Positions 53,579 through 62,335 of a stretch of DNA of 64,000 bases are shown one piece after another. A program made the position numbers and the translations under genes. A model generated the notes under the pieces. That model ran no database searches and had not been told where the DNA came from. It saw only the letters and a program-made list of their open reading frames with translations. The stretch is from assembly GCF_049257235.1 (NCBI RefSeq), contig NZ_JBMMUF010000004.1:248001-312000 (forward strand), written 5' to 3'. This DNA is from Pseudoalteromonas sp049257235. GTDB taxonomy: Bacteria; Pseudomonadota; Gammaproteobacteria; Enterobacterales; Alteromonadaceae. Numbering within the stretch: the first letter of the stretch is position 1; each line of letters begins with the position of its first letter.

Positions 53579-54133
53579 ATGTATTTTGAGAGAGGCCTAG
53601 CTGTTTTTATGGGATCCTTCGTTGTGTGGGGATTCCTAATGGCAATGTTGTTTAACTTGCTACTTTTGGGCTGCAAAGCTAAACAAGACTTAAGGCTTGT
53701 TTGGGTTAGCGTGGTCATGTTCATCTCGTATTTCATTAGTGATCACTTTCATGATTATTTTAGAACATATGATTATTACCTTAAGTGGCTCACTTATGAT
53801 CTGCTTACTCTTATCTTAATAGTTCCAGTCTTATTTTTCAGGAAATCGCCTATATCAGCGGGTGTTATATACGTAATTATAGGGTTGACATTCAATAGTG
53901 TCCTTTTGCTACTCATGCATACTGACATTGTAGTAGCAGGGAACAGAGAAGAGTGGTGGTTTTGGAGCTTTTACTCTATGGGGATAAATTTATCGGACCT
54001 CACAATGATAGTCGCTCTAATAGTAGACAGAGATGTTTTAGGTTTTATCATCTTCAAAAAGCTTCTTGTGGAAAAGCTCTCAAAGAAAAGCAACTCTCTT
54101 TATCGAAGAAATATAGACGCTATTAATGCTTGA
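53579..54133 (+). CDS. Unknown membrane protein, tandem paralog 1
   Basis: The 184-residue protein has about five to six hydrophobic segments. It shares with the next three genes a first-helix motif (VWGFLMAMLFNL here; NWGFMMALLYN in others), a mid-protein DLLT, and a late block WWFWSFYSMGINLSDLTMIVAL ending in IVDRDVLGF. It is the most divergent copy: the Asn of NWG is Val and it has a longer basic tail. I recognise no known family. The gene is visibly more A/T-rich than arg genes upstream. Confidence 0.7.
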   Translation: MYFERGLAVFMGSFVVWGFLMAMLFNLLLLGCKAKQDLRLVWVSVVMFISYFISDHFHDYFRTYDYYLKWLTYDLLTLILIVPVLFFRKSPISAGVIYVIIGLTFNSVLLLLMHTDIVVAGNREEWWFWSFYSMGINLSDLTMIVALIVDRDVLGFIIFKKLLVEKLSKKSNSLYRRNIDAINA

Positions 54134-54167
54134 TTAACTGACACCGTTGCTTCGCAAGGGTATTTCA

Positions 54168-54725
54168 ATGAGCTTTGAAGCTACGCAAATATTTGATTTC
54201 TTCTCTACAGTTCAATTCGTAGACCTTATCGTTTTGTTTGTGAACTGGGGCCTTATGATGGCTGTATTATTCAATCTTGTAAGTTACTCAGAACCTTGCA
54301 ACCGGAAATATTCAGCGCTGTGGATCAGCATAATAGTTAGCATCTCCTATTTAACTTCATCACAATTTGAATTTGGCATTGAGAGATATTTGGCTTGGGC
54401 TGCAGCTGATCTGCTCACTATTGCGATAATAGTGCTCATTCAGTCTAATAAACATAAGCCTCCAGCATTCTATTACTCTATTGGATGCCTAATCGTTAAT
54501 TGTATATTGCAATTACTGATGCACATTGATTATCACTTTAGCAAAGAGTTTGGGTTTTGGTGGTTTTGGGCTATTTATTCTATCGGCGTAAACCTAATCG
54601 ATGTGATACTTATACTTAGTCTTATATTAAATCGTGACTTTTTAAACATAGAGAGAGTTTATAGTCGAATTATATTTCGGTTTACTGACAGCTCAAGTTT
54701 GAGAGATACAATAGATAAGAATTGA
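54168..54725 (+). CDS. Unknown membrane protein, tandem paralog 2
   Basis: The 185-residue product has the shared features FVNWGLMMAVLFNLV, SYSEP, ADLLT and WWFWAIYSIGVNLIDVILI, ending in LNRDFLNI. Five to six membrane segments are expected. AAGGG seven bases before the ATG at 54168 supports that start over the TTG at 54147. It follows paralog 1 by 34 bp and is separated from paralog 3 by 148 bp without a gene. Function unknown. Confidence 0.7.
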   Translation: MSFEATQIFDFFSTVQFVDLIVLFVNWGLMMAVLFNLVSYSEPCNRKYSALWISIIVSISYLTSSQFEFGIERYLAWAAADLLTIAIIVLIQSNKHKPPAFYYSIGCLIVNCILQLLMHIDYHFSKEFGFWWFWAIYSIGVNLIDVILILSLILNRDFLNIERVYSRIIFRFTDSSSLRDTIDKN

Positions 54726-54873
54726 TTATCGAACCATTTCGTTCGAGTAATAATTTGACTGGATTGTACACACTCAATAAAAGTTTAAGCATAATCCCAT
54801 TTTTGCAATTTTTACTCAGCCGTGAATTCAGCGATTCACACTTGGCTAGAAATAAAAGACAGAGGCTATTTTA

Positions 54874-55398
54874 GTGTTTTTTGTGGGTGTAGAGTTAGGA
54901 CAACTTATAGCGACTTTCATAAATTGGGGATTTATGATGGCGCTGCTGTACAACTTGGTATGCTTTACCGACTCCTCCACTAGAGCGCATAACCCCATCC
55001 TTATTACTTTAGCCATTAGTCTTTCCTACCTCAGTACTTCCTTTATCGAATTCGATTACTATGTGTATGGTATTTGGGCCATCGCAGACCTTATGACAGT
55101 TTTGCTTTTGTTCTTTCTACCCCTAAGAGGAACAAGGCTCCCTGCGCTGCATTATTGCTACTTTGGTTTAACCGTTAACGCCCTTTTGCATTTAGCAATG
55201 TATTTAGACTCATTTTTAATCGGCAACTTTTCAGTCTGGTGGCTATGGAGTATCTATTCGATAGCTATAAACATTAATGATGTCATCATGATTTTAGCGC
55301 TAATAATAAACAAAGATTTCTTGGGACTTATTAGGCTGTCTAATCTTTTTTGGGGAAGGCTGAATAAAGGTAGACGAGCAAACATGGGAGCCAATTAG
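54874..55398 (+). CDS. Unknown membrane protein, tandem paralog 3
   Basis: The 174-residue product starts at a GTG with AGAGG upstream. It has FINWGFMMALLYNLV, SLSYLSTSF, ADLMTV, LPALHYCYFGLTVNA and WWLWSIYSIAININDVIMILAL. It is most similar to paralog 4, so these two probably arose by the latest duplication. Its stop is followed immediately by the TTG start of paralog 4. Function unknown; probably an integral inner-membrane protein. Confidence 0.7.
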   Translation: MFFVGVELGQLIATFINWGFMMALLYNLVCFTDSSTRAHNPILITLAISLSYLSTSFIEFDYYVYGIWAIADLMTVLLLFFLPLRGTRLPALHYCYFGLTVNALLHLAMYLDSFLIGNFSVWWLWSIYSIAININDVIMILALIINKDFLGLIRLSNLFWGRLNKGRRANMGAN

Positions 55399-55893
55399 TT
55401 GTACATCGATAGAGAGTTAGCCCTTTTGTTCACCGCGTTTGTGAACTGGGGATTCATGATGGCGCTGTTATACAACATGGTCAGCTATTCTGAGCCTCGC
55501 AAAAGAGCTGCTTCTCCTTTGTGGTTGTGCTTAGTTATAAACCTGTCTTATCTGAGCACCTCGTTTTTGGATATTGGAGCGACTATTTATATTGTCTACC
55601 CAATTGCGGACTTACTCACTGTCGCTGTGCTTATTTTTGTTCAAAATGGCAGGGTTAAAATCCCTGCGCTCTATTATTGTGTCTTTGGGCTATCGGCAAA
55701 TGCCTCACTAAATGTCAGTCTGTATGTAGATCTCGTGCTTGTGCAAAATGGCGAGCCTTGGTGGCTTTGGTCGCTCTATTCCATTGGCATCAACGTGAAT
55801 GATGCCATGATGATAATCGCGTTGATTGTGAATAAAGATTACTTGGGGCTGTGCCGCGCTGGCCGCTATTTAAAAGCGGTGTTCCAGCGCTAA
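55399..55893 (+). CDS. Unknown membrane protein, tandem paralog 4
   Basis: The 164-residue product starts at TTG directly after the stop of paralog 3, with GGGAG at good spacing. It has FVNWGFMMALLYNMVSYSEP, NLSYLSTSFLD, ADLLTV, IPALYYCVFGL and WWLWSLYSIGINVNDAMMIIAL. The last 24 bp overlap the 3' end of the opposite-strand wzi-like gene. Its base composition is closer to the chromosome average than that of paralogs 1 and 2. Function unknown. Confidence 0.7.
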   Translation: MYIDRELALLFTAFVNWGFMMALLYNMVSYSEPRKRAASPLWLCLVINLSYLSTSFLDIGATIYIVYPIADLLTVAVLIFVQNGRVKIPALYYCVFGLSANASLNVSLYVDLVLVQNGEPWWLWSLYSIGINVNDAMMIIALIVNKDYLGLCRAGRYLKAVFQR

Positions 55894-57261
55894 ACTAAGA
55901 GCAGTATGTGTGTCTGATGATGAAGTTGTTTCTTCCTGCCAAATATGTCCTGTAAGTTGCACTAGCATACCGAACACACCTTGCTGGTATCCTAGCTCTA
56001 GCCGAGTGATATCCAAGTCTGTGTCGTTATTTTTGATGTGCCCCAGCTTTATATGGCCTGCGTAACCACCCACACGATGATAATACGTCCCCCAAGTCAC
56101 GGCTTCGCTGTTGCTGCCAATTGTCGGGCCTAGATTCTGCTCTCTATGTTGGTAGCCTTGAGCAACCTCGATATTACCATAGTTGCAATTGTAATCAGGT
56201 GCTTGGTTGATACATTGGCTTTGAGTGTCAGTATATTCTAGGTAGCTTGTTAACAGTGACTCAGAGGTGCCATAGTGAGATTGAACTCCTAAAGTAAACG
56301 CGCCATCTTCAGCGACTAAGGCAGACTCAACATGCCCTGCATACTCTGCATAAATAGCCACAGGCCAAGAGCCGAGGGTGCTTGAGTATTTGAAATCTAT
56401 CGCACTGAGCTTTTGTTCATCCGCAACAGCCACGGTGATAGTATCGACGGGGAAGTGCAGCCAGTCAGAGTGGGTTTGGCTCAAGCCAACCTCTAAACCT
56501 TGTATGGGCGTACTGCTAAAGCGCCACCCCCAAAAGTCACCGTCTTCCACTTTAACATCAGCTATCTTATTGATTTGATTTTGTTGTTTGGCACCAAGGG
56601 CCGTAAAGCTCCACGGCCCAATAAATGAAAGCCAACTCGGGCCCTCATAACCACTGTCGTGGCGCGTCAAACGTACAGCTTTCATAGCTTGTGCATTATT
56701 TGATAGCACCAATGGGTTTTCTTGGCTTGGCCCCCACCAGTGAGTTATTTTCTCCGCGCTGAGTGACCAGTTCCCCAATAGAGCCGCAAGATAACTGCCA
56801 TCGTAGTCAACATACTTTCCATCTAGCGCATCATCACGATAATTCACGCTGACCTTGGCGCTTACAGTTTTACCTGTGATTTGTCCGCTTGTTTCAATGC
56901 CGCTTTTTGCTCGGTTACGTGGTCCAAACCCTTGCCATGTTTCTGGCTTGGAGTTGGCAAAAGCTCGCACCTTTGAGCTGGAGTCTTGTTTGGCAAACTT
57001 CAGCGCATGCTGCAAATGATAATAGGCAAATTGTGCTTGTGGTTCGAGAGTATGCACTGGCACTGCATGCAAATCAGAGATAATACCTTTCCACATTAAA
57101 GGGTAAGTATTAACAGGGCGTTTGATTACATTATAATTTACGAGCACTTCTACAGAGTGGCGAAGTTGTGCTGATTCAGTTCCAATCCATGGGGAGGCGA
57201 TAGCCTGCATTGGTAACAATAGCGCGCCAATTACCAATGTACGTCGTGTAGTTAATGCCAT
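55870..57261 (-). CDS. Wzi-like capsule-assembly outer-membrane protein
   Basis: The 463-residue protein has a signal peptide (cut near AIAS-PW, about residue 23), then alternating beta-strand pattern and a terminal aromatic (LEHRF), all typical of an outer-membrane barrel. The N-terminal LRHSVEVLVNYNVIKRPVNTYP and the central WWGPSQENPLVLSNNAQAM are hallmarks of the Wzi capsule-assembly family. Wzi helps attach capsular polysaccharide to the cell surface. No capsule genes are nearby. It starts within the coaD stop (TAATG), so the two are translationally coupled. Confidence 0.82.
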   Translation of the reverse strand: MALTTRRTLVIGALLLPMQAIASPWIGTESAQLRHSVEVLVNYNVIKRPVNTYPLMWKGIISDLHAVPVHTLEPQAQFAYYHLQHALKFAKQDSSSKVRAFANSKPETWQGFGPRNRAKSGIETSGQITGKTVSAKVSVNYRDDALDGKYVDYDGSYLAALLGNWSLSAEKITHWWGPSQENPLVLSNNAQAMKAVRLTRHDSGYEGPSWLSFIGPWSFTALGAKQQNQINKIADVKVEDGDFWGWRFSSTPIQGLEVGLSQTHSDWLHFPVDTITVAVADEQKLSAIDFKYSSTLGSWPVAIYAEYAGHVESALVAEDGAFTLGVQSHYGTSESLLTSYLEYTDTQSQCINQAPDYNCNYGNIEVAQGYQHREQNLGPTIGSNSEAVTWGTYYHRVGGYAGHIKLGHIKNNDTDLDITRLELGYQQGVFGMLVQLTGHIWQEETTSSSDTHTALSLALEHRF

Positions 57262-57740
57262 TATGATAGTTTGTCCTGTAATGCTTTGGCGACAACGGGA
57301 GCAACGAACTCTGACACATTGCCTCCGTGCAACGCAACCTCTTTGACGAGGGTGGAAGAGATAAAGGTATTTTCTTCTGCGGGAGTTAAAAATACACTTT
57401 CTAAATCTGGATTGAGCCTACGATTCATGTTGGCAAGCTGAAACTCATATTCAAAATCTGATACGGCGCGAATGCCTCGTACAAGCACATTAGCGCGCTG
57501 GGTTTTGGCTAATTCAGCGAGCAAACCGGTAAATCCAATGACACTTACATTGTCTAAATGAGCCACGATTTGTTCTGCTAAATCAACGCGTTCGTCCAAA
57601 GAGAAGCAAGGCTTTTTATTCGGATTATGGGCGATGGCAACAATCACCTTGTCGAACATTTTGGCTGCTCGCTCGATGAGGTCAAGATGGCCATTTGTCA
57701 TTGGGTCAAATGTGCCTGGATACAGTGCGGTAACCTTCAT
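57261..57740 (-). CDS. coaD: Phosphopantetheine adenylyltransferase CoaD
   Basis: CoaD adenylylates 4'-phosphopantetheine in coenzyme A synthesis. The 159 residues include the nucleotidyltransferase TxGH motif (YPGTFDPMTNGHLDLI), VRGIRAVSDFEYEFQ, and ISSTLVKEVA. The ATG at 57740 begins the conserved MKVTALYPG; a few extra upstream codons are in frame but not conserved. It shares one base with the downstream wzi-like start. Confidence 0.97.
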   Translation of the reverse strand: MKVTALYPGTFDPMTNGHLDLIERAAKMFDKVIVAIAHNPNKKPCFSLDERVDLAEQIVAHLDNVSVIGFTGLLAELAKTQRANVLVRGIRAVSDFEYEFQLANMNRRLNPDLESVFLTPAEENTFISSTLVKEVALHGGNVSEFVAPVVAKALQDKLS

Positions 57741-57891
57741 GGTCAATCTCATTTTTTTAATAATTGCTAAGTGTATTTTATCAATGTTTACATCTGTTGA
57801 CAGCCCCTAAAATACCTACACATCCTATGATTGTTATGGGCTGCAAACATTGTTTATACTGGCTGCTAAACCCATGTAGTAAAAGTGTCAT

Positions 57892-58542
57892 ATGAGTACC
57901 AAGGAACGCATAATTCAAGCAAGCATTGAGCTGTTTAACATTCACGGTGAGCGAGCAATTACAACTAACCATATCGCAGCGCACCTTGGCATTAGTCCAG
58001 GTAATTTGTATTACCATTTTAAGAATAAAGAAGATATTTTACGACACATTTTTTCTTTGTATCGTAATCACTTAGATACTCAGTTTAAACCATTGCAAGA
58101 TGAAGTTGATGTGTTGTCACAGTTGACTCATTACTTCGATGCATTGTTTGAGCTGATGTGGAAGTTTCACTTCTTTTACGACAACATGACCGACATATTA
58201 GCGCGCGATGCTGGGCTAAAGTCTGACTATATCGCTTTCCAAGAGCGTCTATTCGATCAAGTAAAAGACATTGTGCTTGAATTGGATAACAAAGGGATTG
58301 TGGTCATTTCAGAACATGAGGCATCAGAATTAACACACATGTTGAAGTTAACCGTGAGCTTCTGGACTCCTTACATCAAGGCACGTCGCCAAAGCGGCGA
58401 GCTTAATCGCGAAGATATCTTGCAAGGTTTGATGAAGGTTGTGACCTTGTTTTCTGCGTTTGCAACACCTGAGGGTAAAGAGCAGCTAGCAGAACTCAAA
58501 ACTAATTATCTGCAAAGTAAGCAGCAAAGCTCTGAGGCATAA
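57892..58542 (+). CDS. TetR-family transcriptional regulator
   Basis: The 216-residue protein has an N-terminal TetR helix-turn-helix (KERIIQASIELFNIHGE, then ITTNHIAAHLGISPGNLYYHF) and a helical ligand/dimerisation domain with many aromatics (FELMWKFHFFYDNM). It is divergent from coaD, and its targets are not evident. Several gammaproteobacteria carry a similar regulator, but I cannot give a specific name. Confidence 0.9.
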   Translation: MSTKERIIQASIELFNIHGERAITTNHIAAHLGISPGNLYYHFKNKEDILRHIFSLYRNHLDTQFKPLQDEVDVLSQLTHYFDALFELMWKFHFFYDNMTDILARDAGLKSDYIAFQERLFDQVKDIVLELDNKGIVVISEHEASELTHMLKLTVSFWTPYIKARRQSGELNREDILQGLMKVVTLFSAFATPEGKEQLAELKTNYLQSKQQSSEA

Positions 58543-58660
58543 ATCGCCGTCATTCGCTATTATTTCCGTAAGCGTGTGGTTTTGATATAATCGCGCGCTT
58601 CGAATCTATGGGCTCACATTTACTGTTATTAATGCCCAACTGAGCTGCTGCGAGTATGTC

Positions 58661-60118
58661 ATGATCAAGTTTATTGTTAAGTTGCACCCGGAAATTGCGA
58701 TCAAGAGTAAGTCTGTTCGTAAACGTTTCACCAAAGTGTTGGAAAACAACATCAAGATCATGATGCGTCGTATCGACGAGCAGGTCAAAGTGCGTAATAA
58801 CTGGGATAACCTCACTGTTGAATCGCACGCGCAAGAACCTCATATTCGCAGTGATATGGCCGACGCGCTAGGGCGTATTCCGGGTATCGTGCAGTTTAAT
58901 GAAGTGACTGAGGTTGAATTTACAACCTTAGATGACATCTACCAACAGGCACAAAAACTGCTCGCACACCAAATTGTGGGTAAATCATTCTGTGTGCGTT
59001 GTAAGCGCCAAGGTAATCATGATTTCACTTCTACTGATGTTGAGCGCTATGTTGGTGGCGGCTTAAATCAGCATGTAGAAGGAGCTCGTGTACAACTTAG
59101 CCGTCCACAAGTCACTGTTAAAATTGAGATTAAAGATCAGCGCGCGTATATCGTAACGCATGCTCATCGTGGTATGGGCGGTTTCCCACTACCAACGCAA
59201 GAAGATGTGCTGTCGTTAATGTCTGGCGGTTTTGACTCGGGCGTGGCCAGTTACCAAATGATCCGTAAAGGAGCACGTACACACTTCTTGTTCTTTAATC
59301 TTGGCGGCGCGGCACATGAAATTGGTGTAAAGCAGGCAAGTCACTACCTATGGTCACAATTTAGCTCTACACACAAAGTAAAATTCATCACCGTTGATTT
59401 TGAACCTGTGGTTGCAGAGATCCTAGAGAATATCGAAGATTCACAAATGGGTGTGGTACTCAAGCGTATGATGATGCGTGCAGGTAGCAAGGTGGCAGAA
59501 AAACTTAATATTGCTGCATTGGTAACCGGAGAAAGTATCGGTCAGGTGTCGAGCCAAACACTGGCTAACTTGAGCGTTATTGACCGAGTAACAGACACGC
59601 TTATTTTGCGCCCGCTCATCCAGCACGATAAACAAGACATCATTGATATTGCTCGTGCTATTGGTACATCAGAAATGGCGGAAGCAATGCCTGAGTATTG
59701 CGGTGTTATTTCACGTAAACCAACAGTGAAAGCCAAGCTTGATGTGATTGAAAAGCAAGAACAAAACTTCGATTTTGATATCTTAGATAGCGTGGTTGAG
59801 AATGCCACAGTAATTGATATTCGCGACATTGATACTGAGGCGAAAGAAGAAGTCAAAGAAGCAGAATCAGCTTCTCAATTACCTAAAGGTGCGGTTGTCG
59901 TTGATATTCGCTCACCTGAAGAGGAAGATGCCAACCCACTTGAGCTTGATGGTGTAGAAGTTATTCATCTGCCATTTTTCCGTTTGGCAACACAGTTCGG
60001 TGACTTGCCGCAAGATAAAGAGTATTACTTGTATTGCGCGAAAGGCGTAATGAGCCAATTACAGGCGCTGATTTTACATGAAAATGGTTTCAAAACCGTT
60101 AAAGTTTACCGCCCTTAA
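58661..60118 (+). CDS. thiI: tRNA 4-thiouridine / thiazole synthesis sulfurtransferase ThiI
   Basis: ThiI makes 4-thiouridine at tRNA position 8 and supplies sulfur for thiamine. The 485 residues have a ferredoxin-like/THUMP region (about 1-165), a PP-loop ATPase (SGGFDSG, about 188-194), the conserved EYCGVISRKPTVKAK with its disulfide-partner Cys, and a C-terminal rhodanese domain (about 385-485) with persulfide Cys459 in YLYCAKGVMS. All catalytic residues are present. It overlaps panE by 20 bp, tail to tail. Confidence 0.96.
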   Translation: MIKFIVKLHPEIAIKSKSVRKRFTKVLENNIKIMMRRIDEQVKVRNNWDNLTVESHAQEPHIRSDMADALGRIPGIVQFNEVTEVEFTTLDDIYQQAQKLLAHQIVGKSFCVRCKRQGNHDFTSTDVERYVGGGLNQHVEGARVQLSRPQVTVKIEIKDQRAYIVTHAHRGMGGFPLPTQEDVLSLMSGGFDSGVASYQMIRKGARTHFLFFNLGGAAHEIGVKQASHYLWSQFSSTHKVKFITVDFEPVVAEILENIEDSQMGVVLKRMMMRAGSKVAEKLNIAALVTGESIGQVSSQTLANLSVIDRVTDTLILRPLIQHDKQDIIDIARAIGTSEMAEAMPEYCGVISRKPTVKAKLDVIEKQEQNFDFDILDSVVENATVIDIRDIDTEAKEEVKEAESASQLPKGAVVVDIRSPEEEDANPLELDGVEVIHLPFFRLATQFGDLPQDKEYYLYCAKGVMSQLQALILHENGFKTVKVYRP

Positions 60119-61010
60119 TACGCTGGTAATACCTTTGGTTAATTGGCGCAGCAAGACCATATTGCTGCGCTTTTCGTAAGATATAACCACACATCGCATC
60201 TATCTCGGTTTCTTTGCCGTTGCGCTTATCTTGAAGCATTGAACAGTGGTTCTCGGCAGTATTTGCCATCACCTGGTATGCGGTATTGAGTGCATCAGTA
60301 AGGCTCATACTTACGCCTTGTGCATCGGCAACATGCAGGGCCTCTTGAAGTAATGCGAATACGTCGCTGGCATAACGCGGTGAACGCACGCCACCATTAC
60401 GTTCTGAGTAATATGCTGCTATTGGGTTAATTGCTAAATTTATTAGTAGCTTATGCCAACGAGCGCGATTGATATCCTCGCTTTTTTGAAGATTAGGAAG
60501 CAGGCTTTGCCAGCGCACGAACTGCTGATTTAGCGTGTTCATTGCTGCTGTGTTAACAGCACCAATGATGCTCGCTCCTTGACTAACATGTACTACTTCA
60601 GCTTCTAATGGCTTAAACGCGGCTTGTTGAGTGAGCATAAAATACAGGCTTTGCTTAGCAGTCAGTAATGCCTCAAGTTCGGCAGTATCACTCATGCCAT
60701 TATGGCTTACAACAATGTGCGCGTTTGGATGCAGCTTTTCAGTTAATTCAAGCAGCGCAGCTTTAATCTGGTGTGCCTTAGCGAACAGCCATAGCTCTGT
60801 AATCGATGCCGCTGCAATATTGTGGCTTTGCATAACGTTGTGAATTTGAAGTGCTGAACTAGCGCCTTGATGCGTGTACGTAAATTGGCTAGGGTGGTGC
60901 GCTTTGGTTATTAAGGTGACAGGGCGCTGTGCGCTAAACTGATGAGCAAAGCTAAGCCCCAATGCACCGGGGCCGAGAATATAAACTGGGTCTAAACGTT
61001 TTTCTGGCAT
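60099..61010 (-). CDS. panE: 2-dehydropantoate 2-reductase (ketopantoate reductase)
   Basis: PanE reduces ketopantoate to pantoate on the way to pantothenate and CoA. The 303 residues begin MPEKRLDPVYILGPGALGLSFA with the NADPH-binding GxGxxG. They continue with LLELTEKLHPNAHIVVSHNGM, the catalytic Lys in WHKLLINLAINPI, and a late Glu-containing GKETEIDAMCGYI. The ATG at 61010 lies inside the last 19 bp of the VanZ-like gene, so the two form an operon. Confidence 0.92.
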   Translation of the reverse strand: MPEKRLDPVYILGPGALGLSFAHQFSAQRPVTLITKAHHPSQFTYTHQGASSALQIHNVMQSHNIAAASITELWLFAKAHQIKAALLELTEKLHPNAHIVVSHNGMSDTAELEALLTAKQSLYFMLTQQAAFKPLEAEVVHVSQGASIIGAVNTAAMNTLNQQFVRWQSLLPNLQKSEDINRARWHKLLINLAINPIAAYYSERNGGVRSPRYASDVFALLQEALHVADAQGVSMSLTDALNTAYQVMANTAENHCSMLQDKRNGKETEIDAMCGYILRKAQQYGLAAPINQRYYQRIKGGKL

Positions 61011-61342
61011 TGCTTTTGCCACACATAATGAAGCATAAAGTAACTTGCAGCCCCCGCTGCATCGGCGACGAAATCGGCCATGGAAGCTTGTCTGTGTGGT
61101 AGCATGTCTTGCATCCACTCAACAGCAGCGCCATATAAGCACAGTAATACAATTTGTGCCGCTAACGGAATGCGAAAGGCTTTATCCATAATAAAGGCAA
61201 GCACGAAAAAGATGCCAAAGTGCGCCACCTTATCGATATGTGGAAACAGGTTTATTGCTGCACCTTTCACCTCTTTAGCGAACAAAGCGGTGCATACGAC
61301 TAAACTCACTAAAAATAACCCTTGATAAACCCGCCGTGTCAC
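60992..61342 (-). CDS. VanZ-like membrane protein
   Basis: The 116-residue protein has four hydrophobic helices (about 8-22, 40-55, 60-78 and 90-108) and the VanZ-type motifs HIDKVAHFGIFFVLAF and EWMQDMLPHRQASMADFVADAAGA. It starts at GTG 61342. Function unknown in most bacteria. Its end overlaps the panE start by 19 bp. Divergent from yajQ. Confidence 0.85.
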   Translation of the reverse strand: MTRRVYQGLFLVSLVVCTALFAKEVKGAAINLFPHIDKVAHFGIFFVLAFIMDKAFRIPLAAQIVLLCLYGAAVEWMQDMLPHRQASMADFVADAAGAASYFMLHYVWQKQCQKNV

Positions 61343-61472
61343 TATTTCTGCCTTTAATAATCATTAAACGCTGGCAGTATAACAAACTAAAAACTGAATT
61401 CACCGTGTACTTATGCACAAAATGTGAAATCTCAGGGTATAATCACAACAAATTTAAGTTTAGGAGAGCCTT

Positions 61473-61955
61473 ATGCCTTCATTTGATATCGTTTCAGAAA
61501 TCGATATGAGCGAAGCTAAAAATGCCGTTGAAAACGCTAAACGTGAACTAGAAACACGTTTTGATTTTCGTGGAGTAGACGCAAAAATTGAGCTTCACAA
61601 TGAACACATTGAACTGACGGCAGAAGCCGAGCAACAAGTGATGCAGTTGTTCGATATTTTCGCGAACAAGGCGTCAAAGCGTGGCCTTGATGTGAACAGT
61701 TTCGAAATTCAAAAAGCGGATCTGCACGGTAAATACGTGACTCGAAACGTGACCATGAAGCAAGGTATTGCTAAAGATGTTGCTAAGAAAGTGGTAAAAA
61801 CTATCAAAGATAGCAAAATCAAAGTGCAAGCTGCTATTCAAGGTGAAGAAGTGCGTGTAACGGGTAAAAAGCGTGATGACTTGCAAGAAGTGATGCAGCT
61901 TATCCGTGGAGCCGATTTAGGTCAGCCTTTCCAGTTTAAGAACTTCCGCGACTGA
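61473..61955 (+). CDS. yajQ: YajQ-family nucleotide-binding protein
   Basis: The 160-residue cytoplasmic protein matches the family from end to end: MPSFDIVSEIDMSEAKNAV, RFDFRGVDAKIELH, KQGIAKDVAKKVVKTIKDSKIKVQ (quoted in part: IAKDVAKKVVKTIKDSK), and GKKRDDLQEVMQLIRGADLGQPFQF. Relatives bind nucleic acid or cyclic-di-GMP; the role here is not shown. A TTTAGGAGAGCC ribosome-binding site precedes the ATG. Confidence 0.95.
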   Translation: MPSFDIVSEIDMSEAKNAVENAKRELETRFDFRGVDAKIELHNEHIELTAEAEQQVMQLFDIFANKASKRGLDVNSFEIQKADLHGKYVTRNVTMKQGIAKDVAKKVVKTIKDSKIKVQAAIQGEEVRVTGKKRDDLQEVMQLIRGADLGQPFQFKNFRD

Positions 61956-61970
61956 TCAGCCCTTTGCCTG

Positions 61971-62062
61971 CAAGGTCAATGCTCTGCCATTGACCTTGTA
62001 CGTTAATTTAATTCAAGAGCCTTGAATATAATTCGTCAATGGAAGTATAGACGTCCATTGAC
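61971..62062. repeat. Two hairpins built from four copies of one heptamer
   Basis: CAAGGTCAATG / CATTGACCTTG (61971-61998, 11-bp stem, 6-nt loop) probably ends yajQ. GTCAATGGA / TCCATTGAC (62035-62062, 9-bp stem, 10-nt loop) follows 36 bp later. The heptamer GTCAATG or its complement occurs at 61975, 61988, 62035 and 62056. No T-run follows either. The remainder of 62063-62170 shows nothing recognisable. Confidence 0.6.
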
Positions 62063-62179
62063 TTGTTCCCCTCATCTGTGCACAATGTCGTCGACTTGTT
62101 ATGGTGCCCTGTAGTATCAACTACTTAATATCAATTCTGTTAAATATGTGAGCTTGCTCGAATGAGCAACTATTTAACT

Positions 62180-62300
62180 GAGTTGGTATTTTTTTGGGGA
62201 TAATCGGGAAGTAGGTGCGAATCCTACGCTGCCCCCGCAACGGTGATTTTGGTTTAGGCCAATCAGTCCGGAGACCGGCCATAGCATTTAATTCACCATT
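62180..62300 (+). ncRNA. Cobalamin riboswitch upstream of btuB
   Basis: The leader contains the conserved adenosylcobalamin-aptamer blocks: GGGAAGTAGGTGCGAATCC, GCTGCCCCCGCAACGGTGA, and the B12-box region AGTCCGGAGACCGGCC near 62265-62280. It lies immediately upstream of an outer-membrane receptor of the BtuB type, so B12 should switch off its translation or transcription. Edges are approximate. The region between the aptamer and the ATG (62300-62335) probably forms the expression platform. Confidence 0.92.
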
Positions 62301-62335
62301 GTTCCTGTGCGGTGGGCGCAGGTTAAGGGATTTAC

